This document shows positions 8,904 to 16,819 of a DNA stretch of 34,261 nucleotides, piece by piece. The position numbers and the translations under genes were made by a program. The notes beneath the pieces are model-generated. The model worked only from the letters and a program-made list of their open reading frames with translations. It was not told the origin of the DNA and made no database searches. The DNA is taken from NCBI RefSeq assembly GCF_011390875.1, contig NZ_JAABRP010000031.1, positions 1-34,261 on the forward strand, given 5' to 3'. The stretch comes from Thiocapsa sp. (lineage in GTDB: Bacteria; Pseudomonadota; Gammaproteobacteria; Chromatiales; Chromatiaceae). The first letter of the stretch is position 1, and every line of letters starts with the position of its first letter.

Positions 8904-9341
8904 TCAAACGTCCGCGATCATGGCAGCCACGTCCGCCGCTCGCTCCGGCAGGGCCCCGTCGGCCATCGGGTAGATGATCCCCTCTTCTTTGTAGTTGTGT
9001 TGCTGCACCAGAAAATGCAGCGTCTCGAGGATGCCGAGCAACGCGTTCTTATCGCGTATATCGACCGCCTCGCCGATCTCGGAGAGGAGTTGACGCATCT
9101 GCGCGTGCTCGTTGCACATGATCTCGATGGGATTTTCCGCGACGAAAAAGACCTGCGCGAGTGCGGGAAAGACGACGTCTTCCTCCAGCGCAAAGTGACG
9201 GTCCATTGCGGTGACGAGTGCTCCGGCGGCAGCACCGATGGCGGACCAATCCGAGCCGCCGGCACTGGCTTCGGCTGCGGCGAGGAGACGGTCGCAGCGG
9301 TGGTGATCCTCGGTGAAGGTGTCGGTAATCGCCGTCATCAT
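8904..9341 (-). CDS. Hemerythrin-domain protein
   Basis: The 145 residues carry the hemerythrin HHE metal-ligand pattern: His13/14 (EDHHRCD), His49 and Glu53 (DRHFALEED), His79 (NEHAQM), His115 and Glu119 (QHNYKEE). Such proteins bind a non-haem di-iron site and sense or handle O2 or NO. ATG 9341 was chosen because homology-like sequence starts there; an in-frame start at 9413 would add a basic, low-complexity extension and overlap a possible FNR-type site. It is monocistronic, ending at a repeat module. The specific role (oxygen sensing, nitric oxide handling, iron-centre repair) cannot be decided. Confidence 0.88.
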   Translation of the reverse strand: MMTAITDTFTEDHHRCDRLLAAAEASAGGSDWSAIGAAAGALVTAMDRHFALEEDVVFPALAQVFFVAENPIEIMCNEHAQMRQLLSEIGEAVDIRDKNALLGILETLHFLVQQHNYKEEGIIYPMADGALPERAADVAAMIADV

Positions 9342-9406
9342 TCCGTTGTTTTCCGTTGCCGATGCTTGAGATACGGTGATTCTGCGGCGCCGCGAACGTC
9401 GATTCC

Positions 9407-9420
9407 TTGACATGAGTCAG
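9407..9420. promoter_or_regulatory. Possible CRP/FNR-family site before the hemerythrin gene
   Basis: TTGACATGAGTCAG is a near-palindrome of the TTGAY-N4-RTCAA type bound by FNR, Anr or DNR-class regulators, with nine of ten half-site bases symmetric. It is centred about 72 bp upstream of ATG 9341. Redox control of a hemerythrin is plausible, but a single site found by eye is weak evidence. Confidence 0.3.
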
Positions 9421-9479
9421 GCGATGGGTCACGGCCAATAAAGCCGAAAACCGTGCTCTTGACCCGGAACCGACCGCCG

Positions 9480-9675
9480 CTAAACCGCGTCCGGAGCGAG
9501 ATGCGTCGTTTTTATTTTGCGTTTGGCTTCGGAGATGTCCTCGACCCCGGTGAGACGCGGTTTAGGATTTGATATTTTTTTAAGACTTTAAACCGCGCCA
9601 GCTCCGACAGTCGTCGGGGCTGGCGCGGCCAAGCCATTCCAACACATGACGCATATCGCACCGGGCGCGGTTTAG
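9480..9675. repeat. 196-bp composite CTAAACCGCG element (A module, AT linker, inverted C module)
   Basis: The A module runs CTAAACCGCGTCCGGAGCG to GTGAGACGCGGTTTAG; the linker is gatttgatatttttttaaga; the C module runs TTTAAACCGCGCC to GGGCGCGGTTTAG, so heads face outward. The C module holds a 16-bp stem (9593-9608 with 9613-9628, one G-T pair, loop AGTC). The right end supplies the TAA of the secreted-protein gene. It appears identical, base for base, to 12753-12948. Confidence 0.95.
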
Positions 9676-10193
9676 CGGGCAGGAGTGATGATCGCGTACA
9701 GCATGTCCGGCATGTGCACGGTATCCGTGGATGCGTCGAACGGCCACAGTTTGGAGGTCACTGAACGGAACCCATCCCGGGAATAGATCACCTCGACCGC
9801 GTAGGTCGTTTGAGCCGAAGGCGCCGCGCCTGTCGAGTGTTCGGGGATCAAGACCGTGCAGGATTCGCGGGAGCGGCATCCAAGGAGCTGTAGATTTCGC
9901 TGCTCGCCGGGGTTGGCCGTGAGTGCACCGCTCTCGCTTGCGACGAGGAGGACTTGGGCGACCTCCTGTGCGAGCTGCCCGTAACCGCTGAGCTGAGCGG
10001 GGTAAACGCCATTGAAGGAGCCATCCGCGAAGGCGACGTCGTACAGGCTGCCTTGGATCTCGATACCCGTCACGCCGCTGATCACGCCGTTGTCGACGGC
10101 GAAGGATTGCGCGTGGGCCGAGACTGCAGCCGCGAGGCATAGGGTCATCATGCCGGGACGGAATCCGTGATCGACAGTGCGTTTTATCGTCAT
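9672..10193 (-). CDS. Secreted protein of unknown function
   Basis: This 173-residue protein has a Sec signal: MTIKR, then a hydrophobic stretch MMTLCLAAAVSAHA with likely cleavage after Ala28. The mature part begins QSFAVDNGVISGVTGIEI, then SLYDVAFADGSFNGVYP, a pattern I associate with small exported proteins in which a short beta-rich domain follows the signal. Two cysteines (GCRSRESC) could form a disulfide. ATG 10193 is supported by GGAG 9 nt upstream; an earlier in-frame start would bury the signal. It diverges from the two-component genes. No family was recognised. Its stop lies in the repeat element. Confidence 0.75.
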   Translation of the reverse strand: MTIKRTVDHGFRPGMMTLCLAAAVSAHAQSFAVDNGVISGVTGIEIQGSLYDVAFADGSFNGVYPAQLSGYGQLAQEVAQVLLVASESGALTANPGEQRNLQLLGCRSRESCTVLIPEHSTGAAPSAQTTYAVEVIYSRDGFRSVTSKLWPFDASTDTVHMPDMLYAIITPAR

Positions 10194-10496
10194 AGTGCTC
10201 TCCGGTTGGGATCGATGAACGACGTGGCCTCGCGCTCGTCGGAGCGCCATTGAACCGCACGGATGTTCATTGCGCATTGCGAAATGTAGAGAAAAAGCGT
10301 CGGGTTCGAGCCGTTCCTTTTTTGGTGCACTCTCGCCTGTTATCGTCATCTCATCGACCGAGAGCGGATGCCGTGCGACGGCGTCGAGTGCGTCGAGCGT
10401 GGGTCGACCCGGTCCGCTTCACTCGACAGAAGCAGCACCCGCTGCGAAACCCCGTTCATGGCCGCTCGTGCCGAGGCGTCCGGAGCTGCCGTGAAG

Positions 10497-12032
10497 ATGT
10501 CGTTCTCCATTCACACCAAGGTCTTTCTCACGCTTCTGCTCGCCTGCGTTCTGGTCTTGTCGGGTACTCAGGCGTTCGTGCATTGGTCGCTTCAACGCGG
10601 GTTGGTCGAGCTGGCTGCGGCGCGCGAGCACGCGCGGGTCGAGGTCATCGGCGATCGTCTCACCGAAATCTATGCCCGAGAGGGGAGCTGGGCGTCGCTG
10701 CGCGAGTCGCCGCGGCTGTGGCTCGGCGCGCTGCTGGGGCGCGATTGGCCTGCCGAGGGGCGTCGGGGCCGACCGGGGGATGGCTCGCGCCCTCCGCCGT
10801 GGGCGCGACGCTTTCTCGGACCGCATCATCAGGTGGACGGCGGCGAGGGCTTCATCTGGCCACCGCCGTTGGCTTTGCGCGACGAGGGACAGGATCAGGG
10901 GGCGCCGATCGAGATGCGATTGATGCTGCTCGACGCCGACGGCACCCTGGTTTACGGACGCCCCGAGCTGTTGTCCGAGACGCGGCGTTTTGCGTTGGAC
11001 CTCGACGGCACGCGGATCGGCGAGCTTGCTGTCATCGCGGGTCCGCCGGTCGCGGAGCTCGCTGATCTGCACTTCGTCGAGCGTCAGGGTGGGCGCCTCT
11101 GGCTGATCGTGCTGGCCATGCTGGCACTCGCAGCCGCCTTGGCGTATCCGCTTTCCAGTCGTCTGATCCGGCCCGTGCAAGGCTTTCAGGAGACCGCTCG
11201 CCGGCTGGCAGCGGGGGACTATGACGCCCGCGTTTCGGTTGCGGGCGGCGACGAGATCGCCCGCTTGGGCCGCGACATCAACGCGCTTGCGGATGCCTTA
11301 GGGCGCAACGATCGGGCGCGGCGTCAGTGGGTCGCGGACATCTCGCATGAGCTGCGCACGCCGATTGCGCTGTTGCGGGCGCATCTGGAAGCGATGCAGG
11401 ATGGCGTGAGGCCGCTGGAGCGCGCGGAAGTCGATCGCCTGCTCGGCGACGTGCTGCGGCTCTCGCGCCTGGTCGAAGATCTCAACGATCTCGCGACGAC
11501 GGATCTCGGTGCACTCGCCTACCGCATGCAGGAGATCGACCTTGCCGAGCTCCTCTGCGAGGATATCGATGCCTTCCGGACGCGCTTCGAGGCCGCAGGG
11601 CTTGCCTTGGTCTTCGACAATCGGCTCGCCGGTCGGCGCGGCGCGGGTCCGGTCGGGTGGGCTCCGCTGCACGCGGACGCCGGCCGCATCTCCCAACTCT
11701 TCGGCAACCTGCTTCACAACAGCCTGAGCTACACGGACCCGGGCGGAGGGCTTACGGTGACCTTGGACGCAGCTCCGCTCGGAGGGTATCGGATCACCTT
11801 CGAAGACACTGCGCCCGGCGTCCCGACGGAGGACCTGCCGCGGCTCTTCGACCGGCTGTATCGGGTCGATGCCTCGCGCAGCCGCCACACGGGCGGTGCC
11901 GGACTGGGGCTCGCGATCGCGAAGAATGTGGTGCTGGCCCATGGCGGCACCATCGAGGCGCACGCTGCGGAAGCGGGCGGTTGTTCGATCCGCATCGAGC
12001 TGCCGGCGGACCGAGGGGTAAGATCCAAATGA
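10497..12032 (+). CDS. baeS: Sensor histidine kinase, BaeS-like
   Basis: This is a 511-residue inner-membrane kinase. It has TM1 (8-27), a periplasmic sensor region (28-200) rich in R, G and P, TM2 (201-220), HAMP (221-272), a dimerisation/phosphoacceptor helix with His284 in DISHELRTP, and an ATPase domain with N-box NLLHNS (404-409) and GGAGLGLAI (467-474). The G1 box is unusual: FEDTAPGVP where most kinases have DDGPGI/V. Family resemblance to BaeS (envelope stress) is strengthened by the Spy-like gene downstream. ATG 10497 has GGAG 12 nt upstream; GTG 10491 is equally possible. Its stop overlaps the regulator start (ATGA). Confidence 0.9.
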   Translation: MSFSIHTKVFLTLLLACVLVLSGTQAFVHWSLQRGLVELAAAREHARVEVIGDRLTEIYAREGSWASLRESPRLWLGALLGRDWPAEGRRGRPGDGSRPPPWARRFLGPHHQVDGGEGFIWPPPLALRDEGQDQGAPIEMRLMLLDADGTLVYGRPELLSETRRFALDLDGTRIGELAVIAGPPVAELADLHFVERQGGRLWLIVLAMLALAAALAYPLSSRLIRPVQGFQETARRLAAGDYDARVSVAGGDEIARLGRDINALADALGRNDRARRQWVADISHELRTPIALLRAHLEAMQDGVRPLERAEVDRLLGDVLRLSRLVEDLNDLATTDLGALAYRMQEIDLAELLCEDIDAFRTRFEAAGLALVFDNRLAGRRGAGPVGWAPLHADAGRISQLFGNLLHNSLSYTDPGGGLTVTLDAAPLGGYRITFEDTAPGVPTEDLPRLFDRLYRVDASRSRHTGGAGLGLAIAKNVVLAHGGTIEAHAAEAGGCSIRIELPADRGVRSK

Positions 12033-12748
12033 ACCAAACTGCACTGCCGTTGATCCTCATCGTCGAGGACGAGGAGCGCCTGGCCGACGTGGTCGGCGAC
12101 TATCTGCGTGCGGCCGGCTTCCGGGTCCATCACCTGGCTACCGGCGCGGGTGCAGTCGCCTGGATCGAGCGAGAGGGACCGGATCTGATCCTGCTCGACC
12201 TCATGCTGCCGGGTCAGGACGGGTTGAGCATCTGTCGCGAGGTGCGCAGCCGCGCTCAGGTGCCCATCATCATGACGACGGCACGGGTCGAGGAGATCGA
12301 TCGTCTCCTCGGGCTTGAGCTGGGTGCCGACGACTATGTCTGCAAACCTTACAGCCCGCGGGAGTTGGTGGCCCGCGTCAAGGCTGTCCTGAGACGAACG
12401 AGCCGGGCGCTCGAGCACCGCCGGAGCGGTTTCTTGACACTCGAGCCGGAGCGCTTGCAGGTCTCGCACGACGGCAAGATCATCACGCTGACTGCCGTGG
12501 AGCTTGCATTGCTGGCCGCGCTCCATCAGGCCGCGGGCCGAATCCTCTCGCGCGACCACCTCATGGACCGAATCTACACCGACAACCGGGTCGTGTCCGA
12601 TCGCACCATCGACAGCCACATCAAGAAGCTCCGGCGCCGACTCACCGAGCTGGCGCCGGATGTCGAGCTGATCCACTCGGTCTACGGTGTCGGCTATCGC
12701 TACGAGGAGCCCGACACCGACGCGGCAGTCTCGCAGGGATCCAAGTGA
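12029..12748 (+). CDS. baeR: Response regulator, OmpR/BaeR family
   Basis: This 239-residue regulator has a receiver domain (7-122) with acidic pocket Glu13/Asp14, phosphoacceptor Asp57 (LILLDLMLPG), Thr83/84 and Lys106 (CKPYSP). A winged-helix DNA-binding domain (140-229) ends with the typical SHIKKLRRRL and HSVYGVGYRYE. It is coupled to the kinase by a 4-bp ATGA overlap. The likely target is the CTGCAC array 230 bp downstream, in front of the Spy-like gene. The name BaeR rests on the BaeS-like partner and on the Spy neighbour; CpxR-like function is the alternative. Confidence 0.9.
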   Translation: MNQTALPLILIVEDEERLADVVGDYLRAAGFRVHHLATGAGAVAWIEREGPDLILLDLMLPGQDGLSICREVRSRAQVPIIMTTARVEEIDRLLGLELGADDYVCKPYSPRELVARVKAVLRRTSRALEHRRSGFLTLEPERLQVSHDGKIITLTAVELALLAALHQAAGRILSRDHLMDRIYTDNRVVSDRTIDSHIKKLRRRLTELAPDVELIHSVYGVGYRYEEPDTDAAVSQGSK

Positions 12749-12752
12749 TCCA

Positions 12753-12948
12753 CTAAACCGCGTCCGGAGCGAGATGCGTCGTTTTTATTTTGCGTTTGGC
12801 TTCGGAGATGTCCTCGACCCCGGTGAGACGCGGTTTAGGATTTGATATTTTTTTAAGACTTTAAACCGCGCCAGCTCCGACAGTCGTCGGGGCTGGCGCG
12901 GCCAAGCCATTCCAACACATGACGCATATCGCACCGGGCGCGGTTTAG
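12753..12948. repeat. 196-bp composite CTAAACCGCG element, second identical copy
   Basis: It has the same sequence and orientation as 9480-9675, and I found no mismatch on reading both. It starts 4 nt after the baeR stop. The hairpin of its C module (12866-12901) is a good candidate for a transcription end or mRNA 3' stabiliser between baeR and the Spy-like gene. Confidence 0.95.
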
Positions 12949-12981
12949 AGGGCTTGCTCGCGAACCCGGCTTCCACGAAAT

Positions 12982-13029
12982 CTGCACGATCGCTGCACAG
13001 CTCCTGCACCCTGGTCACCTAACCTGCAC
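12982..13029. promoter_or_regulatory. Probable response-regulator operator: CTGCAC direct repeats
   Basis: CTGCAC occurs at 12982, 12993 and 13004, each separated by exactly 5 bp, giving an 11-bp period, and once more at 13024 (20 bp on). Hexamer direct repeats one helical turn apart are the standard binding pattern of OmpR/PhoP-family regulators. The array lies just upstream of the Spy-like gene and downstream of baeR, whose product is the obvious candidate. A matching -10/-35 pair was not clear. Confidence 0.7.
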
Positions 13030-13102
13030 TGCGTCGGGATTGGACTCGACATGCCATCGGGATCCTCCCGAGACGCAACGAAGACATCACAGGTGACACA
13101 TC

Positions 13103-13657
13103 ATGAACACAGGCAAGAGCTTTCGCACCGCAACCTTGGCGTTCGCCGTCACGGCAGTCATGGCCACCTCGGTCCTGGCCGGACCTCGCGGCTTTGACCA
13201 CGACCCGAGCGCGTTCGCAGACCAGCGCATCGAACGTATGACCCGCACCCTGGACCTGACGAGCGAGCAGCAGGGCGAAATCCGGACCATCCTGGAGGAT
13301 CAACGCGCGAGGGCGCTACAACAGCGTGAGGAGGTGCAGGCACGCATCGGTGCCGTTCTCACGCCCGATCAACAGGCACGTATCGAAGAGCAGCGGGACT
13401 CTCGGATGGAAAGGCATCTCGATCGACTCGCCGACCGACTGGATCTGAGTGAGGAGCAGGTCGCCCAAGTGCGCACCGTCATGCAGACCAAGAACGACGG
13501 CTCGGGCATGGCCCGAGACGAGATCCAAGGGCAGATCAAGGCCGTCCTGACCGAGGAGCAGCTCCAACGGTTCGATGCCCGCGGACCGGGGTCCAAGCGC
13601 GGAGGTCCGGGCGAACCCTGCGCGTCGGGCAAGACGGGCCGCGGGCCGGCGTTCTGA
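13103..13657 (+). CDS. Spy/CpxP-like periplasmic stress protein
   Basis: This 184-residue protein has a signal peptide (1-26, cleavage near SVLA/GP) and a highly helical, charged mature part. Four LTxxQ-type motifs occur: LTSEQ (52-56), LTPDQ (86-90), LSEEQ (115-119) and LTEEQ (149-153). These are typical of Spy/CpxP proteins, ATP-independent periplasmic chaperones or sensor-inhibitors of envelope stress. The spacing suggests two tandem LTxxQ units. AGGTGA precedes ATG 13103 by 6 nt. In enterobacteria spy is a Bae/Cpx target, which agrees with the operator and the kinase-regulator pair upstream. The C-terminal tail is Gly/Arg/Pro-rich. Confidence 0.88.
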   Translation: MNTGKSFRTATLAFAVTAVMATSVLAGPRGFDHDPSAFADQRIERMTRTLDLTSEQQGEIRTILEDQRARALQQREEVQARIGAVLTPDQQARIEEQRDSRMERHLDRLADRLDLSEEQVAQVRTVMQTKNDGSGMARDEIQGQIKAVLTEEQLQRFDARGPGSKRGGPGEPCASGKTGRGPAF

Positions 13658-13714
13658 TGCCCCGAGCCATGGCCGATGGCGGTTGAGCACGCTCCGACCG
13701 GAGGCGACAGTGAT

Positions 13715-13756
13715 GATCCCGGCGGTACTGGGCCTTTAGGGCCGCACCCCGGGATC
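13715..13756 (+). terminator. Possible hairpin terminator after the Spy-like gene
   Basis: GATCCCGG (13715-13722) pairs with CCGGGATC (13749-13756) around an inner GGCC-TTTA-GGCC hairpin. There is no T run, so an intrinsic terminator is uncertain. Confidence 0.3.
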
Positions 13757-13921
13757 GACGCCTTGTGCAGCCGCAGGCTTGCGCTCGTCCGGCGGTCGGC
13801 CGATCGCGTGTCACTCGACCATCCAAGACCAGTTGTTTATTCGATAGAATCAGTGCGACTCTTCGCTTGATCATGTGCGTGGGCGATTCGATCCATCATC
13901 GACACGATTGAGGAGGACGCA

Positions 13922-14962
13922 ATGGAGCTCAGACCACTCGGACGCACTGACATCCGCGTCAGCGCACTTTGCCTCGGCACCATGACCTTCGGCGAGCAGA
14001 ACAACGAGGCCGAGGCACATGCCCAGCTCGACCGCGCGCTCGCCGTGGGTATCAACTTCATCGACACGGCCGAGATGTATCCGGTGCCGCCGCGAGCGGA
14101 GACCATTGGTCGAACCGAAGCCTACATCGGCACCTGGTTTGCGTCGCGCGGTTGTCGTGACCGGGTTGTTCTAGCCTCCAAGGTTGCCGGTCCGGGCACT
14201 TGGCTGCCGCATCTTCGCGGCGGCAAGTCTCGGCTGGACCGCGCCAATATCGTGACGGCATTGGACGGCAGCTTGAAGCGGCTGCAGACGGACCGGATCG
14301 ACCTCTATCAGCTCCACTGGCCCGACCGCGAGACCAATTACTTCGGCAAGCTTGGCTATTCACCGGTGGATGACGCGCACAGCGTCCCCTTGCTGGAGAC
14401 ACTCGAGGTCCTCGCCGATCAGGTCCGGGCCGGCAAGATCCGCCACATCGGCGTCTCCAACGAGACGCCCTGGGGCCTGATGCGCTTCCTCGCGCTCGCG
14501 AACAAGCATGGCCTGCCGCGCATGGTCAGCATCCAGAACCCCTACAGTCTGCTGAACCGGTCCTTCGAGGTCGGCCTCGCCGAGGTCGCCGTTCGCGAAG
14601 ACTGCGGTCTCTTGGCCTACTCGCCGCTCGGTTTCGGCGTGCTCTCGGGGAAGTATCTGGACGGCGCACGCCCGGCCGGTGCCCGCGTCACCCTCTTCGA
14701 GCGCTTCAACCGCTATTCCAACCCGCAGGCCGAGCGTGCTACGGCCGAATATGTCGCACTCGCCCGCCGCCACGGACTCGACCCGGCGCAGATGGCCCTC
14801 GCGTGGGTGACGAGCCGGCCCTTCGTCACGTCCAACATCATCGGTGCCACGACCCCCGAGCAGTTGGAAGCCAACCTCGCCAGCGCGGATCTCACGCTCT
14901 CGAATGAGGTGATCGCGGAGATCGAAGCGATCCATACGCGGCAGCCGAATCCGGCGCCTTGA
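13922..14962 (+). CDS. tas: Aldo/keto reductase, Tas-like
   Basis: This 346-residue NADPH-dependent oxidoreductase has the AKR TIM-barrel. The catalytic tetrad is visible: Asp48 (FIDTAEMY), Tyr53, Lys87 (LASKVAG) and His132 (LYQLHWPDR). The N-terminus MELRPLGRTDIRVSALCLGT and the TAEMYPVPP segment are typical of the Tas/YghZ group. The C-terminus has the cofactor phosphate-binding SNIIGATTPEQLEANL segment. A GAGGAGG ribosome site precedes ATG 13922. The physiological substrate is not evident. The gene stands alone apart from the DUF429 gene downstream. Confidence 0.93.
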   Translation: MELRPLGRTDIRVSALCLGTMTFGEQNNEAEAHAQLDRALAVGINFIDTAEMYPVPPRAETIGRTEAYIGTWFASRGCRDRVVLASKVAGPGTWLPHLRGGKSRLDRANIVTALDGSLKRLQTDRIDLYQLHWPDRETNYFGKLGYSPVDDAHSVPLLETLEVLADQVRAGKIRHIGVSNETPWGLMRFLALANKHGLPRMVSIQNPYSLLNRSFEVGLAEVAVREDCGLLAYSPLGFGVLSGKYLDGARPAGARVTLFERFNRYSNPQAERATAEYVALARRHGLDPAQMALAWVTSRPFVTSNIIGATTPEQLEANLASADLTLSNEVIAEIEAIHTRQPNPAP

Positions 14963-14968
14963 ACCTGA

Positions 14969-15021
14969 TAGGTGCGGATTTCGCATCGTCATGCCGCGAC
15001 TTGCGAATCAATTCGCACCTA
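14969..15021. repeat. Inverted repeat of the TAGGTGCG...CGCACCTA type
   Basis: TAGGTGCG (14969-14976) and CGCACCTA (15014-15021) form the arms, with GCGAATCAATTCGC as an inner palindrome. It resembles a common proteobacterial intergenic repeat. It lies between the aldo/keto reductase and the DUF429 start. Confidence 0.6.
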
Positions 15022-15038
15022 CGCCGGATCTCGCCGGA

Positions 15039-15848
15039 ATGAAGGTCTACGGTATCGACTTCACCAGTCGACCGAGTCGCCGCAAGCCCATCACCTGTTT
15101 GGAGTGCCGTTTCGACGGGGTGCGACTGACGTCAGGCGAGCTGACCGAATGGCGTGACTTCGAGGGTTTCGAGACCGCGTTGCAGCGACCCGGGCCCTGG
15201 ATCGCCGGGATCGACTGTCCGTTCGGCCAATCGCGCACCTTCATCGAGAACATCGGCTGGCCCGGCACCTGGGCGAGCTACGTGGATCACGCCGCAGCAC
15301 TCGGCCGTGACGGTTTCCGCACCGCGCTGGATGGGTACAGGGCGGCACGTCTTCCGGGCGACAAAGAACATCGCCGCGCCACGGATCGCGCAACCGGTGC
15401 GATCAGCCCGCAGAAGCTCTACGGCACCCCGGTCGGTCTCATGTTCTTCGAGGGCGCACCGCGGTTGCGCAAGGCCGGCGTGAGGATTCCGGGGCTCCAA
15501 GACGGCGACCCCGAGCGGATCGTCGTCGAAGCCTATCCCGGCGTTCTCGCCCGTCGGCTCATCGGCAAGCAGGGTTACAAACAGGACACGCGGTCCAAGC
15601 AGACAGCACAGCTGGACGAGACCAGGAAAAGGCTTCTCGACCTGATCCGCGCCGGAGCGACACAGCCTGTCTACGGCCTGAAGGTCGAGGCGGATCCGAG
15701 CCTCGCCGAGGCTCCGAGCGGTGACCGGCTCGACGCCTTGCTGTGCGCGATCCAGGCGGCTTGGGCCTGGACGCAACGGGAGAAGGGGTTCGGGATGCCC
15801 GATGCGATGGACTGTCTGGAGGGCGCAATCGCGGATCCGATCGGCTGA
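15039..15848 (+). CDS. DUF429 family protein, RNase H-like fold
   Basis: This 269-residue protein begins MKVYGIDFTSRPSRRKP, with the early acidic residue of DUF429 (GIDFTS) and a second in IAGIDCPFGQ, as in RNase H-fold nucleases; further on are YPGVLARRLIG and DRLDALLCAIQAAWAW, also typical. Function is not established for the family. I chose ATG 15039 because the longer start (14991) falls inside an inverted repeat and adds 16 residues of no family character. No neighbour gives a functional clue. Confidence 0.78.
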   Translation: MKVYGIDFTSRPSRRKPITCLECRFDGVRLTSGELTEWRDFEGFETALQRPGPWIAGIDCPFGQSRTFIENIGWPGTWASYVDHAAALGRDGFRTALDGYRAARLPGDKEHRRATDRATGAISPQKLYGTPVGLMFFEGAPRLRKAGVRIPGLQDGDPERIVVEAYPGVLARRLIGKQGYKQDTRSKQTAQLDETRKRLLDLIRAGATQPVYGLKVEADPSLAEAPSGDRLDALLCAIQAAWAWTQREKGFGMPDAMDCLEGAIADPIG

Positions 15849-15906
15849 TGGACTCGAACGACCAGACTCGGGGACGATGAGGTCGAATCGTCGCTTGGGC
15901 AGCCTG

Positions 15907-16818
15907 TCAGGGCGTAGGGGACGATTCGCGCCCCATCACGACGCCCGAATGCCCGCATTTGAGCCCCGCGAGCTTGACCGCCTGCACGACCGCCTCCCCG
16001 GATGGCAGGCCCTGCACAAGACCGTGGATGACCCCTGCGTTGAAGACATCGCCCGCACCCAGGGTATCGACGATACGCGTCGGGACGTAGGCAGGCACCC
16101 GCTGGACATGACCGCCGCGCACAAGGGATGCGGCACCTCGTGCGCCCCAAGCAACGACGCAAAGCCGTGCATCGCTGCGCACGAGGAGATCCTCCAAGAA
16201 ATCACCTGGATCCTCGAATCCACCGCCGCGCGCAAAGACGCGACTCGCCAGCAAGAGTTGCGGGCCGTTCAGCAGCGCCTCGATCCCGGGGCGGTGCTTT
16301 TCGAGCTCGACCGAGATCGGCACATCAGGGGCCTCCTCGCGAACACGGCGGATCATCCGTGCCGTCTCCGGCGGGTTGCGCCCTTCGAAATGGACCCAGG
16401 CGAGTCCATCGAGCGAGACCCGTCCGAAATCGTCCGCACTCAGCTCGGGAAGATCTCGAAAATGGACGATGGTCCGGCTGCCGCCGGCGCGGCTGAGCAG
16501 GATCGAAGAGATCGGGGTGGTCCCGCCGGGGACGCGCACCGCATCCTTGGCCTCGATGCCGTGACCGGCAAGGTCGGCGAGGATCAGGTCCGCCGCCGGG
16601 TCGTCGCCCAAGGTGCCCACCCAACGGCACGGGTGTCCGAGTTGCGACAGCACGGCGAGGCTGTTGGTGACGTTGCCGCCGCGCACCCGGCGCATGGCCA
16701 GGGCGCGGACCTCGTCGTCCTCGGCGGGATAAACCTCGACCTCGTTGACGAGGTCGAGCACGGCAATGCCGATACCCAGCACGGAGCCGGTCGCGCGCAC
16801 CCGAACGGACCCGGCCAC
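15907..16818 (-). CDS. PfkB-family sugar kinase (ketohexokinase-like)
   Basis: About 303 residues of ribokinase/PfkB fold. The N-terminal GIGIAVLDLV and RVRGGNVTNSLAVLSQLG segments are the sugar-binding part; DTLGAGDVFNAGVIHGL carries the catalytic Asp and anion hole. This combination (VLDLVNEVEVYPAEDDE) resembles the ketohexokinase-like subgroup, but the substrate is uncertain. No in-frame ATG fits, so GTG 16818 is the tentative start, 1 nt after the TGA of the FGE-fold gene; GTG 16830 is possible. No SD was seen, consistent with translational coupling to the upstream gene. Confidence 0.85.
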   Translation of the reverse strand: MAGSVRVRATGSVLGIGIAVLDLVNEVEVYPAEDDEVRALAMRRVRGGNVTNSLAVLSQLGHPCRWVGTLGDDPAADLILADLAGHGIEAKDAVRVPGGTTPISSILLSRAGGSRTIVHFRDLPELSADDFGRVSLDGLAWVHFEGRNPPETARMIRRVREEAPDVPISVELEKHRPGIEALLNGPQLLLASRVFARGGGFEDPGDFLEDLLVRSDARLCVVAWGARGAASLVRGGHVQRVPAYVPTRIVDTLGAGDVFNAGVIHGLVQGLPSGEAVVQAVKLAGLKCGHSGVVMGRESSPTP

Positions 16819-16819
16819 A

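Noticed and set aside
9342-9413. Upstream start for the hemerythrin gene
   Set aside because: The extra residues are basic and low-complexity, and the region holds a possible regulator site.
14991-15038. Upstream start for the DUF429 gene
   Set aside because: The extra 16 codons lie in an inverted repeat and lack family character; ATG 15039 begins at the first conserved strand.
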